Assembly: GCF_902489365.1 (NCBI RefSeq)
Contig: NZ_CABTZR010000001.1
Coordinates: forward strand, 1 to 64,000
Direction of reading: 5' to 3'
Length of the DNA stretch: 64,000 nucleotides
Origin: an uncultured Corynebacterium sp.
Lineage (GTDB): Bacteria; Actinomycetota; Actinomycetes; Mycobacteriales; Mycobacteriaceae
Position 1 is the first letter of the stretch; each line of letters begins with the position of its first letter. Shown in pieces: positions 16,967 to 25,309 of the stretch. The position numbers were made by a program, and so were the translations under genes. Below the pieces are notes generated by a model, which did not search any database, was not told the DNA's origin, and saw only the letters and a program-made list of their open reading frames with translations.

Positions 16967-18253
16967 TTAGCGCAGCCGCTGGCCCACAAAACCTGCGGCC
17001 AGCGTGTTGCCGCTCGACTGATCGATGAGCAGGAAATTGCCCACCGCGCCGCGGGCGGCGTAGTCCTCCACGGGAAGCTCCGCTTGGGTCTGGATGGTGA
17101 TGAAAGCGATGTCGTTGAGGGCTGCTGATTCCGGCGCCTCAACATCCGCCACGCCATCCAAATCCAGCACCCGATCAACCGATGCCACGCGCGCCTTGAC
17201 CAGCGCGGTGCCATAACGCAGCTTCACCATCTGCCCTGCGCGCAGCTCCTTATCCGTTAGGACCACCGCGGTGGCGGCGAACTCGCGCACCTCCTCCGGG
17301 CGCTGCGTGCCAGCGATGAGGTCACCGCGGGCCAAGTCGATCTCGTCGGCCAGACGCAGGACCACGGAATCCCCAGCGCGCGCCGCCTCATCCGAGCCAA
17401 GCGGACCATCGGTGGTATCGATCGCGGTGACCGTCGAGGTGCGCCCGCCCGGCAGCGTCACCTCATCCCCCACCGCCACGTGCCCGGCCTTCACGCGCCC
17501 GGCATAGCCGCGGTAATCGGTGGCGTGCTCGCGGATGACGTACTGAATGGGGAAACGGAAGTCCAAGTCGTCGGCGCGGCCGGTCGCCACGGGGACGGTC
17601 TCCAGCGTGTCGAGGACCGTCGGGCCCTCGTACCAGTCCATGTTGGTGGAGCGTTCCACCACGTTATCGCCCTTGAGCGCAGAAATCGGGATGACCGCCG
17701 AATCCGTAATGCCCAGGCGCGCGGCGACCTCGTTGAACTCCGCCTCAATCGCGCGGAACGTGGCCTCGTCGAAGTCCACCAGGTCGATCTTGTTCACACC
17801 CAGAATCACGTGGCGCACGCCCAAGAGTGCTGCCACGTTGAGGTGGCGGCGGGTTTGTTCGACGACGCCATTGCGGGCGTCGACAAGCAGCACTACCGCT
17901 TGGGACGTGGACATGCCGGTCACCGTGTTGCGCGTGTACTGCACGTGGCCCGGTGTATCGGCGAGGATGAAGGTGCGCTTATCGGTGGCGAAGTAGCGGT
18001 AGGCCACGTCGATGGCGATGCCCTGCTCGCGTTCGGCACGAAGGCCGTCGACAAGCAGCGAGAGGTCCATGCCGTCGAAGCCGCGGTCGGCAGAAGAACG
18101 CTCCATGGACTCCACCTGGTCCGCAAGCACGGACTTGGTGTCATAAAGCAGGCGGCCCACGAAGGTGGACTTGCCGTCATCGACGGAACCGGCGGTGCAC
18201 AGGCGCAGGGTATCGCGCTGCTTGAGCGCGCCAACATTCGGTGCGAGAGTCAT
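16967..18253 (-). CDS. cysN: sulfate adenylyltransferase subunit 1 (GTPase)
   Basis: A 428-residue CysN, the EF-Tu-like GTPase that drives sulfate activation to adenosine phosphosulfate (APS) with CysD. G1 is GSVDDGKST, G3 DTPGHVQYTRNT and G4 GVNKIDLVD. C-terminal beta-barrel domains end the protein. There is no fused APS kinase (CysC) domain and no cysC nearby, so any PAPS would need a kinase encoded elsewhere. ATG overlaps the cysD stop (TGATG), giving coupled translation. Confidence 0.95.
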   Translation of the reverse strand: MTLAPNVGALKQRDTLRLCTAGSVDDGKSTFVGRLLYDTKSVLADQVESMERSSADRGFDGMDLSLLVDGLRAEREQGIAIDVAYRYFATDKRTFILADTPGHVQYTRNTVTGMSTSQAVVLLVDARNGVVEQTRRHLNVAALLGVRHVILGVNKIDLVDFDEATFRAIEAEFNEVAARLGITDSAVIPISALKGDNVVERSTNMDWYEGPTVLDTLETVPVATGRADDLDFRFPIQYVIREHATDYRGYAGRVKAGHVAVGDEVTLPGGRTSTVTAIDTTDGPLGSDEAARAGDSVVLRLADEIDLARGDLIAGTQRPEEVREFAATAVVLTDKELRAGQMVKLRYGTALVKARVASVDRVLDLDGVADVEAPESAALNDIAFITIQTQAELPVEDYAARGAVGNFLLIDQSSGNTLAAGFVGQRLR

Positions 18254-19149
18254 CAGAAGTAGCCTTCCTTCTTACGGTCCTCCATGGCGGACTCGGACAG
18301 TTTGTCATCGGCGCGGGTGGCACCGCGCTCCGACAGGGTGGAGATAGAGATTTCCGCGAGCACCTCATCGGGAGAGGCGGCGGTGGATTCCACAGCGCCG
18401 GTGCAGGACATATCGCCCACGGTGCGGTAGCGCACGGTGCGGGTCTCCAGCGGCTCATCCTCGCGCGGGCCGCCCCATTCGCCCGGGGTCAGCCACATGC
18501 CGTTGCGCTTGAACACCTCGCGCTGGTGGGAATAGTAGATGGACGGCAGCTCCAGGTTGCGGGCGCCGATGTATTCCCAAATGTCAGACTCGGTCCAGTT
18601 GGAAATGGGGAACACGCGCACGTTTTCGCCGGCCATCTTGCCGCCGTTGTAAAGGTCCCACAGCTCCGGGCGCTGGCGGCGCGGGTCCCAGCCGCCGAAG
18701 GAATCGCGGATGGAGAAGATGCGCTCCTTGGCGCGGGCGCGTTCCTCGTCGCGGCGCGCGCCGCCCAGGACCGCGTCGTAGCCGCGCTCCGCGATGGTCT
18801 CCACGAGCGGCACGGACTGCAGCGGGTTGCGGGTTCCGTCGGGGCGCTCCTGGAGGTCGCCGCGGTCGATCCAGTCCTGGACATGGGCGACGTGCAGGCG
18901 CGCGCCGGTCTCGGCGACGAGCTGATCGCGGAAGTCGATGACCTCCGGGAAGTTGTGGCCGGTATCCACGTGGATGAGCTCGAAGGGCACGGTAGCGGGC
19001 GCAAAGGCGCGGCGGGCGAGCTCGAAGACGACGACGGAGTCCTTGCCGCCGGAAAAGAGCAGGCCTACCTTGTCGAATTGCCCGGCGACTTCGCGCAGGA
19101 TGTGGAGGGATTCGTTCTCTAAGTCTTTAAGGTGTGGTGAAAGAGTCAT
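18253..19149 (-). CDS. cysD: sulfate adenylyltransferase subunit 2
   Basis: A 298-residue CysD, the catalytic subunit that joins sulfate to ATP. It has the N-type ATP pyrophosphatase PP-loop LLFSGGKDSVV, then HVDTGHNFPEV, GGARRDEERARAKER and NWTESDIWEYI. The ORF is open 6 codons further upstream, but ATG at 19149 is chosen because it overlaps the cysH stop (TAATG) and begins MTLSPHLKDLENES, the family N-terminus. It forms one operon with cysH and cysN. Confidence 0.95.
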   Translation of the reverse strand: MTLSPHLKDLENESLHILREVAGQFDKVGLLFSGGKDSVVVFELARRAFAPATVPFELIHVDTGHNFPEVIDFRDQLVAETGARLHVAHVQDWIDRGDLQERPDGTRNPLQSVPLVETIAERGYDAVLGGARRDEERARAKERIFSIRDSFGGWDPRRQRPELWDLYNGGKMAGENVRVFPISNWTESDIWEYIGARNLELPSIYYSHQREVFKRNGMWLTPGEWGGPREDEPLETRTVRYRTVGDMSCTGAVESTAASPDEVLAEISISTLSERGATRADDKLSESAMEDRKKEGYF

Positions 19150-19931
19150 TATTCGTGCAACCCGCATTCTGTCTTGCCGTCAGCGAAAACGCGCCCGGAG
19201 CGCGCATCCTCGCCCTCGCCTACCGGGAAGGTCAACGGCGCGCAGCCGATGGAGCGGTAGCCCTGCAGGGTGAGGGGGTGGATGATGAGGTCGTGTTCCT
19301 TGATGTAGGCGTCGGTGTCATCGAGGTCCCACGTAATAATCGGGGAAATCTTCAGCCGGCCCGTGCGGTCTAGGCTCAGCGCCGGCGCGGTGGCGCGGTG
19401 CTCGGAATCGGTGCGGCGCAGGCCGGTGACCCACCCGACGTACGGGTCCATGGCCATGTTGAGCGGCTCCACCTTGCGCATGCGGTTATACGCCGCAACG
19501 TCGCGCGCGTACAGGCGCGGACCGTAAATCTTGTCCTGCTCCTCGGGGCTCAGGATAGGCAGGACGCGCACGAGCGGCAGGTCCGCATAGCGCTTGGCGA
19601 CGTCCCCCGCTACCTCCAACGTCTCCGGAAAGTGCCAGCCGGTGTCGATAAAGAGCAGGTCGGCGTCGAGGTGCGCTTGGTGCGCAAGCTCGGCGAGCAC
19701 GGTGTTTTCCATGGACATCGTGACGGCAAGCCGGCCCGGCGCGTGCTCGGCGGCCCATTCGGTGATGGTCTCAGCGGGGGCGTCGTGGAGCTTATCGGCC
19801 CACTCCTCGACGAGTTCCTGGTTGCGCTGGGCCACGGCAGGCTCGAGCGGTGCGGTGTCGCGGGTGCCTTCGGGGCTAATGCTGGGGTCGCGGTAGTCGC
19901 CGCGGTCCAGCAGGTTAGTTGGTTCGGTCAT
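19149..19931 (-). CDS. cysH: (phospho)adenosine phosphosulfate reductase lacking the Fe-S cysteines
   Basis: A 260-residue CysH that reduces activated sulfate to sulfite. The PAPS/APS reductase fold is clear: SMENTVLAELAH, FIDTGWHFPETLE, GWVTGLRR and the C-terminal TECGLHE with the catalytic Cys256. Typical APS reductases hold a [4Fe-4S] cluster with a CC pair before RKVEPL and a CxxC after SIG. Here the CC pair is Tyr148-Asn149, and CxxC is C230-A-P-L233, so only one of four ligands remains. Reading frame and catalytic cysteine are intact. Either the enzyme works without a cluster or it is decaying. It is first in the operon, with GAGGTG five bases before ATG. Confidence 0.9.
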   Translation of the reverse strand: MTEPTNLLDRGDYRDPSISPEGTRDTAPLEPAVAQRNQELVEEWADKLHDAPAETITEWAAEHAPGRLAVTMSMENTVLAELAHQAHLDADLLFIDTGWHFPETLEVAGDVAKRYADLPLVRVLPILSPEEQDKIYGPRLYARDVAAYNRMRKVEPLNMAMDPYVGWVTGLRRTDSEHRATAPALSLDRTGRLKISPIITWDLDDTDAYIKEHDLIIHPLTLQGYRSIGCAPLTFPVGEGEDARSGRVFADGKTECGLHE

Positions 19932-19952
19932 GACACCTCACATTAAAGGCAG

Positions 19953-19973
19953 CTGGGCTTGCGCGCAGCCCAG
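19953..19973 (-). promoter_or_regulatory. hairpin in the cysH leader
   Basis: CTGGGC (19953-19958) and GCCCAG (19968-19973) form a 6-bp stem with a 9-nt loop about 20 bp before the cysH start. The role is unknown. Confidence 0.35.
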
Positions 19974-20057
19974 TAGCGGGGTGCGAGGGCTGTGAGCTTG
20001 GGTACTCGGAAGAATAAAAATTGGCCAGAATGAACCGAGCGGACTAGATTTACAGAC

Positions 20058-20068
20058 TAGACAGTCTA
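20058..20068. promoter_or_regulatory. palindromic operator candidate between cysH and the fpr remnant
   Basis: TAGAC-A-GTCTA is a perfect palindrome in the 160-bp divergent region. Half-sites equal those of the McbR motif (TAGAC-N6-GTCTA) of C. glutamicum sulfur regulation, but with spacing 1 instead of 6. A second ACTAGA half lies 14 bp to the left. A sulfur regulator site is plausible. Confidence 0.45.
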
Positions 20069-20093
20069 TTTCTTCCGAGCTGAAGGGGTTCCC

Positions 20094-20510
20094 ATGCAGC
20101 GTGTCGCCATTGTCGGGGACGGCCCCGCCGCACTCTCCACCGCCGAGCGACTCATCAAAGCCGGGTTGTGCGTGGACCTCTACTGCGAGCGCCCCGCGCC
20201 GTTTGGTTTGCTGCGCCGTTTCGCGGGACTGTCCGGTGCTGAATCCGCTGTCGCACCCTGCCCGAAGGGGACGACGCCGCGCCTGCGACTTATCGGCAAC
20301 GTCCGCGTGGGCTTCGGCCCCGATGCGGATATAAGCCACGCGGACCTCAACCAACTCGCCGCCTCCGGCGACCGCCACTTGGTTTTGCTAGAGCTCATGG
20401 CACGTGGCGTGGCCATCACGACGTGGGAGGGCCTCTGCCACCCCACCGACAGCGTGGAAGATTGGGCAACCGTCACTACTCGGGCCCAGCGCGCCCCGGT
20501 CTGCTTCTAG
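20094..20510 (+). pseudogene. shortened ferredoxin-NADP reductase remnant (fpr-like)
   Basis: A 138-codon ORF resembling the two ends of FprA-type ferredoxin/adrenodoxin reductase (about 450 residues). Residues 1-85 carry the FAD-binding VAIVGDGPAALSTAERL, then CERPAPFGLLRR and RLRLIGNVRVG. Residues 90-138 (LLELMARGVAITTWEGL) look like the extreme C-terminus. The NADP domain and the centre, about 300 residues, are missing. In C. glutamicum fpr2 belongs to the cys cluster, so this is probably an internally deleted fpr2. It still has a good ribosome-binding site (AAGGGG), so a short protein may be made. Confidence 0.65.
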
Positions 20511-20529
20511 CGCGGGCTAGCGCCCGCGC
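20510..20529 (+). terminator. GC-rich hairpin after the fpr remnant
   Basis: GCGCGGGC-TAGC-GCCCGCGC, a perfect 8-bp stem starting at the last base of the stop codon. No T-run follows. Confidence 0.45.
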
Positions 20530-20608
20530 AACCATAACGGATAGACTTGCGCGGTCAATGCTCTCCAGTGGCCCAGCGCGGCCGCCAACACGCACGAAAC
20601 GCTGACAC

Positions 20609-22327
20609 ATGGAACTCGTTCGCATCCTTCTATCCCGCTCCAAGCCGTACACCGGCTACGTCATCGCGGTGCTGCTCCTCCAGGCGCTATCCACCGCGGC
20701 AACGCTCTACCTGCCTTCGCTCAACGCGAAGATCATCGACAGAGGCGTGGCTCAAGTAGACATCGACTATATCTGGCGCACCGGCGGCATCATGCTCATC
20801 GTGGCCTTCGTCCAAGTCCTCGCCGCCATCGCCGCCATCTGGTTCGGCTCCCGCACCGCCATGGGCCTGGGCCGCGACATGCGCTCCGACATCTTCCGCC
20901 GCGTCACCCGCTACTCCGCCGAGGACATGAACAACTTCGGCACCGCCACCCTCATCACCCGCGGCACCAACGACGTCCAACAGATCCAGATGGTCTACAT
21001 GATGATGCTCAACTTCATGGTCACCGCGCCGATCATGTCCATCGGCGGCGTCATCATGGCCATCCGCGAAGACGCCGGGATGTCCTGGCTCGTCGCGGTG
21101 TCCGTCATCGTACTGCTCGCCGCCATCTCCCTCATCATCGTCCGACTCATGCCGCTCTTCCGCGCCTGGCAAGGCAAGCTCGACGTCATGAACGGCACCC
21201 TGCGCGAACAAATCGCCGGCATCCGCGTCGTCCGCGCCTTCACCCGCGAGGAGCACGAATCCGAGCGCTTCCGCACCGCCAACCGCGACCTGACCAATCT
21301 CTCCCTCAAGGTCGGCCAGCTGTTCATCCTCATGTTCCCCATCATCACCGTCATTCTCAACGTGGCCACCGGCGCGGTCCTCTGGTTCGGCGGCCACCGC
21401 GTGGACGAAGGCCTCGTGGAGGTCGGCTCACTGACCGCTTTCCTGCAGTACCTGCTGCAAATCCTCGCCGCGGTCATGATGGGCACCTTCATGGCGATGA
21501 TCCTCCCGCGCGCGGTCATCTGCGCGCGCCGCATCACCGATGTCCTCGAGCACGAGCCCTCCATCACCGAGCCGGACCAGCCCCGCACCCCGGAGCGCTC
21601 CGCAGGCGTGGTCGAGTTCGACAACGTCTCCTTCCAGTACGCCGGCGCCGAAGCGCCCGTGCTTCACGACGTCTCCTTCACCGCCACCCCCGGCACCACC
21701 ACCGCGCTTATCGGCGCGACGGGTTCCGGCAAGACCACCGCGCTCTCCCTCATCCCGCGCCTCTACCTCCCGACGAAGGGACGCGTGCTTCTCGACGGCA
21801 CCGATATCGCCGACATGGCGCGGAAGGACGTCGTCAAGCGTGTAGGCCTCGTGCCGCAGAAGCCCTACCTGTTTAGCGGCACCGTGGCCTCCAACCTGCG
21901 CCTGGGTGCGCCGGAGGCCACCGATGAGGAGCTGTGGAACGCGCTGCGCGTGGCGCAAGCTGACTTTGTTGAGGACCTCGACATGCACATCGCGCAGGGC
22001 GGCACCAACGTCTCCGGTGGCCAGCGCCAGCGCCTGTCCATCGCGCGCATGCTCGTTGCGCGACCACTGGTGTACCTGTTTGATGATTCCTTCTCCGCGC
22101 TCGACGTGCTGACGGATGCCGCGGTGCGCTCCGGAATGCGCGAGTACACCGCGGAGGCGACGACCATCATCGTGGCGCAGCGCGTGAGCTCGATTGTGGA
22201 CGCGGATCAGATTCTGGTCATGGACGCCGGGCGCGTCGTGGCCCGCGGCACGCACGAGGAGCTGCTTGAGACCTCGGAGACGTACCGCGAGATTGTGGAA
22301 TCCCAGAAGACCTCGGAGGTGGCATAA
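20609..22327 (+). CDS. heterodimeric ABC exporter, subunit 1
   Basis: A 572-residue ABC half-transporter: six-helix exporter domain (about 1-310) and ATPase domain (about 335-572). Walker A is GATGSGKTT, signature NVSGGQRQRLS and Walker B LVYLFDDSFSALD, where the usual catalytic Glu is Asp. The partner at 22328 has a normal Walker B but an ISAGERQ signature. This pairing of Asp Walker B with degenerate signature is the known design of heterodimeric exporters with one catalytic site. The substrate, perhaps a drug, lipid or peptide, cannot be told. No clear ribosome-binding site is seen before ATG 20609. Confidence 0.92.
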   Translation: MELVRILLSRSKPYTGYVIAVLLLQALSTAATLYLPSLNAKIIDRGVAQVDIDYIWRTGGIMLIVAFVQVLAAIAAIWFGSRTAMGLGRDMRSDIFRRVTRYSAEDMNNFGTATLITRGTNDVQQIQMVYMMMLNFMVTAPIMSIGGVIMAIREDAGMSWLVAVSVIVLLAAISLIIVRLMPLFRAWQGKLDVMNGTLREQIAGIRVVRAFTREEHESERFRTANRDLTNLSLKVGQLFILMFPIITVILNVATGAVLWFGGHRVDEGLVEVGSLTAFLQYLLQILAAVMMGTFMAMILPRAVICARRITDVLEHEPSITEPDQPRTPERSAGVVEFDNVSFQYAGAEAPVLHDVSFTATPGTTTALIGATGSGKTTALSLIPRLYLPTKGRVLLDGTDIADMARKDVVKRVGLVPQKPYLFSGTVASNLRLGAPEATDEELWNALRVAQADFVEDLDMHIAQGGTNVSGGQRQRLSIARMLVARPLVYLFDDSFSALDVLTDAAVRSGMREYTAEATTIIVAQRVSSIVDADQILVMDAGRVVARGTHEELLETSETYREIVESQKTSEVA

Positions 22328-24271
22328 ATGGCTGAGCAGGATAACGCTACCTTGAATAATGACACCACAGCCGAGTTCGAGGAGAAGACCGGCGAGAACG
22401 CCCCGCGCAAGGCCAAGAACTTCTGGCCCTCCGCCAAGCGCCTCTTTGGTCTGCTCGCGCCGTTTAAGGTGCAGCTGTTTGCGATTGCGGCGATGAACAT
22501 CATCTGTGTGTTCCTCGCCGTGGCCGCGCCGAAGGTGATGGGCAAGGCCACCGACGTCATTTTCTCCGGCGTCATTTCCCGCCAGCTGCCCGCTGGGATG
22601 AGCAAGGAACAGGCCATCGAGGCGCTGCGCGCGGGCGGGCAGGATAAATTCGCCGACATGGCCTCAGCCATGGACTTGAACCCGGGCTTCGGCATCGACT
22701 TCTCCACGTTGGGCACGATTATTGGCATCGTGATTGCGATGTACGTGGTGTCCTCGCTCTTCCAGTGGTGGCAAGGCTACTTGCTCAACTCCATGGTCAT
22801 GAAGATCGTCTTCGACCTGCGCGAGAGCATCGAGGCCAAGCTCAATGCGCTGCCGCTCAATTACTTCGATACGCAGTCGCGCGGCGATCTCCTCTCGCGC
22901 ACCACCAACGACGCCGATAACATCCAGTCCGCCTTGCAGCAGGCCATTTCGCAGCTGTTTTATAACCTGCTCATGGTCGTGGGCATCACGGTCATGATGT
23001 TCACCGTGTCCTGGCAGCTAGCGCTCGTGGCGCTGCTGGCGCTGCCGCTGACCGCGGTGGTCATCGCGGTGATTGGCTCGCGCGCGCAGAAGCAGTTCAA
23101 GGCGCAGTGGAAAGCCACCGGTGACCTCAACGGACAGGTCGAGGAAGCCTTCTCCGGCCACGATCTGGCGACTGTCTTCGGGCGCATCGATTCTATGACG
23201 GAGGATTTTGATAAGCGCAACGAGGAGCTGTTCCGCTCCGCCTCGCTGGCTCAGTTCCTGGCAGGCATGATGATGCCGATCATGCAGTTCATCTCCTACC
23301 TGTCCTACGTGGTCATCGCGGTGCTGGGTGCGTTGAAGGTGGCCTCTGGCTCGCTGACGTTGGGCGGGGCGCAGGCCTTCATCCAGTACTCGCGCGAGTT
23401 CAACCAGCCGCTGGGCCAGCTCGGCGGCATGATGCAGCAGGTGCAGTCGGGCGTGGCCTCGGCAGAGCGCGTCTTCGAATTCCTCGACGCCGAGGAAGAG
23501 CCCGCCGAGGAGTCCACCTCCCGCTTGGGTGGGCGTGCGAAGGGGCTCGTGGAGTTCGACGACGTCGACTTCTCCTACAACCCCGACAAGCCGCTCATCC
23601 AGGACCTCAACCTGCGCGTGGAGCCCGGCCAGACCGCGGCCATCGTCGGCCCCACGGGCGCTGGCAAGACCACGCTGGTCAACCTCATCATGCGCTTCTA
23701 CGACATCGACTCGGGCTCCATCCGGCTCGACGGCGTCGACACCGCGGAGATCTCGCGCCGCGAGCTGCGCTCCCAGGTGGGCATGGTGCTGCAGGACGCC
23801 GTGGTCTTTGAGGGCACCATCATGGACAACATCCGCTACGGCCGCCTCGACGCCACCGACGAGGAAGTCATCGCCGCCGCGAAGGCCACCTACGTGGACC
23901 GCTTCGTCCACTCCCTCCCCGATGGCTATGACACCAAGATTGACCAGGATGGCGGCGCGATTTCCGCCGGCGAGCGCCAGCTCATCACCATCGCCCGCGC
24001 TTTCCTGGCGCAGCCAGCGCTGCTCATCCTCGATGAAGCCACCTCATCCGTGGATACCCGCACCGAGGTGCTCGTTCAGCAAGCCATGAACGCCCTGCGC
24101 GCGGACCGCACCTCCTTCATCATCGCGCACCGCCTGTCCACGATTCGCGACGCCGACCTCATCATCGTCATGGAAGAAGGCCGCATCGTCGAACAGGGCA
24201 CCCACGCCGAGCTTCTCGACGCCCACGGCGCCTACTGGCGCCTCCACCAGTCTCAGTTCCGCGAGGACTAG
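22328..24271 (+). CDS. heterodimeric ABC exporter, subunit 2
   Basis: A 647-residue half-transporter starting right after the subunit 1 stop, so the two are translated together. A polar N-terminal extension of about 40 residues precedes the exporter domain. An inserted loop (about 82-120) lies between the first helices, as in many heterodimer second subunits. The ATPase (about 410-647) has Walker A GPTGAGKTT, Walker B LLILDEATSSVD with catalytic Glu and the H-loop IIAHRLST. The signature ISAGERQL replaces LSGGQ. Confidence 0.92.
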   Translation: MAEQDNATLNNDTTAEFEEKTGENAPRKAKNFWPSAKRLFGLLAPFKVQLFAIAAMNIICVFLAVAAPKVMGKATDVIFSGVISRQLPAGMSKEQAIEALRAGGQDKFADMASAMDLNPGFGIDFSTLGTIIGIVIAMYVVSSLFQWWQGYLLNSMVMKIVFDLRESIEAKLNALPLNYFDTQSRGDLLSRTTNDADNIQSALQQAISQLFYNLLMVVGITVMMFTVSWQLALVALLALPLTAVVIAVIGSRAQKQFKAQWKATGDLNGQVEEAFSGHDLATVFGRIDSMTEDFDKRNEELFRSASLAQFLAGMMMPIMQFISYLSYVVIAVLGALKVASGSLTLGGAQAFIQYSREFNQPLGQLGGMMQQVQSGVASAERVFEFLDAEEEPAEESTSRLGGRAKGLVEFDDVDFSYNPDKPLIQDLNLRVEPGQTAAIVGPTGAGKTTLVNLIMRFYDIDSGSIRLDGVDTAEISRRELRSQVGMVLQDAVVFEGTIMDNIRYGRLDATDEEVIAAAKATYVDRFVHSLPDGYDTKIDQDGGAISAGERQLITIARAFLAQPALLILDEATSSVDTRTEVLVQQAMNALRADRTSFIIAHRLSTIRDADLIIVMEEGRIVEQGTHAELLDAHGAYWRLHQSQFRED

Positions 24272-24273
24272 CG

Positions 24274-24852
24274 CTAGTCGACCGTCACGGACATTATCGG
24301 GGCCGAGAACGAGTCGCCCGTGAGGTTCGCCAGCTCGAGGGTGACGTCAGTGAGGGAAAGGTGTTCCATGAGAGCGTCGGGAAGCTCAGCGTCTGGGACA
24401 GGATTCGGCTGGGGTATACCGAGCTGATCGAGGACAGCGTTGATATCGCCGCCAGTGAGATCCGCCGTGACAGGAACGGTGTCCACGCCCTCGACAGCGG
24501 GCGTGGCAGTCACGGAGGTCGCCACGATACGCACTGAACCCTCCACTTCGGTCAAGGCGTCGTCGGTGGTGAGCAGCCCATCGCCGGCGTTGCCCGGCAG
24601 CGTGATAGCCAAATCGCGCACGACGAGGCGGTCCCCGGTCAGCTCCAGCACACGCACCTCCCCATCGCGGGTGGGCATCGTACCCAGCGAGGCTTTCACG
24701 TTCCCCGTCAGCGTCACCTCATCAGCCGTCACGGTAGAGAAATAAGGTTGTGCGGGCGCAACTTGCGCGCTTACGCCCCTCGCGCTCACCGCGAGGACTG
24801 CGACAATAGCGATCACTGCTTTCCGTGAGCGCGAAGGGCGGCGTTTACGCAT
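24274..24852 (-). CDS. exported protein of the DUF6230/DUF6114 operon
   Basis: A 192-residue protein with a basic N-terminus (MRKRRPSRSRK) and a hydrophobic segment (about 11-28), giving an export signal or anchor without lipobox. The rest is rich in Val/Thr/Leu beta-strand pattern (VTLTGNVKASLG, LVVRDLAITLPG, LTDVTLELANLTG) and has no cysteine. I do not recognise a named family. It overlaps the DUF6114 gene by 8 bp and is last of three coupled genes, so its role is tied to them. The convergent exporter gene ends 2 bp away. Confidence 0.75.
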   Translation of the reverse strand: MRKRRPSRSRKAVIAIVAVLAVSARGVSAQVAPAQPYFSTVTADEVTLTGNVKASLGTMPTRDGEVRVLELTGDRLVVRDLAITLPGNAGDGLLTTDDALTEVEGSVRIVATSVTATPAVEGVDTVPVTADLTGGDINAVLDQLGIPQPNPVPDAELPDALMEHLSLTDVTLELANLTGDSFSAPIMSVTVD

Positions 24853-25309
24853 CGCTAGGCTCCCAGGCCAAGGTCAGCGCGCCGCCGATGATGCCGAGCA
24901 CTGAGCCGATAAGAAAGCCTCCCAAGTTGGAGGTGGGAAGCGCGATGACCGCCACGATGATGCCCAGCACGCCGAGGTAGGTCGCGGTTCCCGGGCGAAA
25001 CCACGCGCCAAGGCCAAACATGACCAGCAACGCCCCGATAAGCAGCGTGGACACACCCGACACGGTAGAAATCATAACGAGCAGGTCCGAGATCTGCACC
25101 GTGAAGTAGGCCGGCATAGCGATGACGATGCCCGAAAGAATGAGCAGCAGCCCCGGAATAAACGGCCGCCCGGCGCGCCACGCCTTAAACCGCCCCCACG
25201 CCCCGCCTGTGGCTGCCGCGGGAGCTACAGCCTGGTCAACATCGAGAGAATCCGGCGCTTCTGCTCCATGCAGTGCTGCGTCGGAATCCCTAGCGTGATC
25301 AGCAGACAT
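24845..25309 (-). CDS. DUF6114 family membrane protein
   Basis: A 154-residue protein with four hydrophobic segments after a polar N-terminus: FIPGLLLILSGIVIAMPAYF, the VSGVSTLLIGALLVMFGLG region, GTATYLGVLGIIVAVIALPT and GGFLIGSVLGIIGGALTLAW. This is the DUF6114 pattern, usually encoded next to DUF6230 proteins in Streptomyces and relatives. The biochemical role is unknown. The gene overlaps both neighbours (11 bp and 8 bp), so three products are made together. Confidence 0.8.
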   Translation of the reverse strand: MSADHARDSDAALHGAEAPDSLDVDQAVAPAAATGGAWGRFKAWRAGRPFIPGLLLILSGIVIAMPAYFTVQISDLLVMISTVSGVSTLLIGALLVMFGLGAWFRPGTATYLGVLGIIVAVIALPTSNLGGFLIGSVLGIIGGALTLAWEPSDA

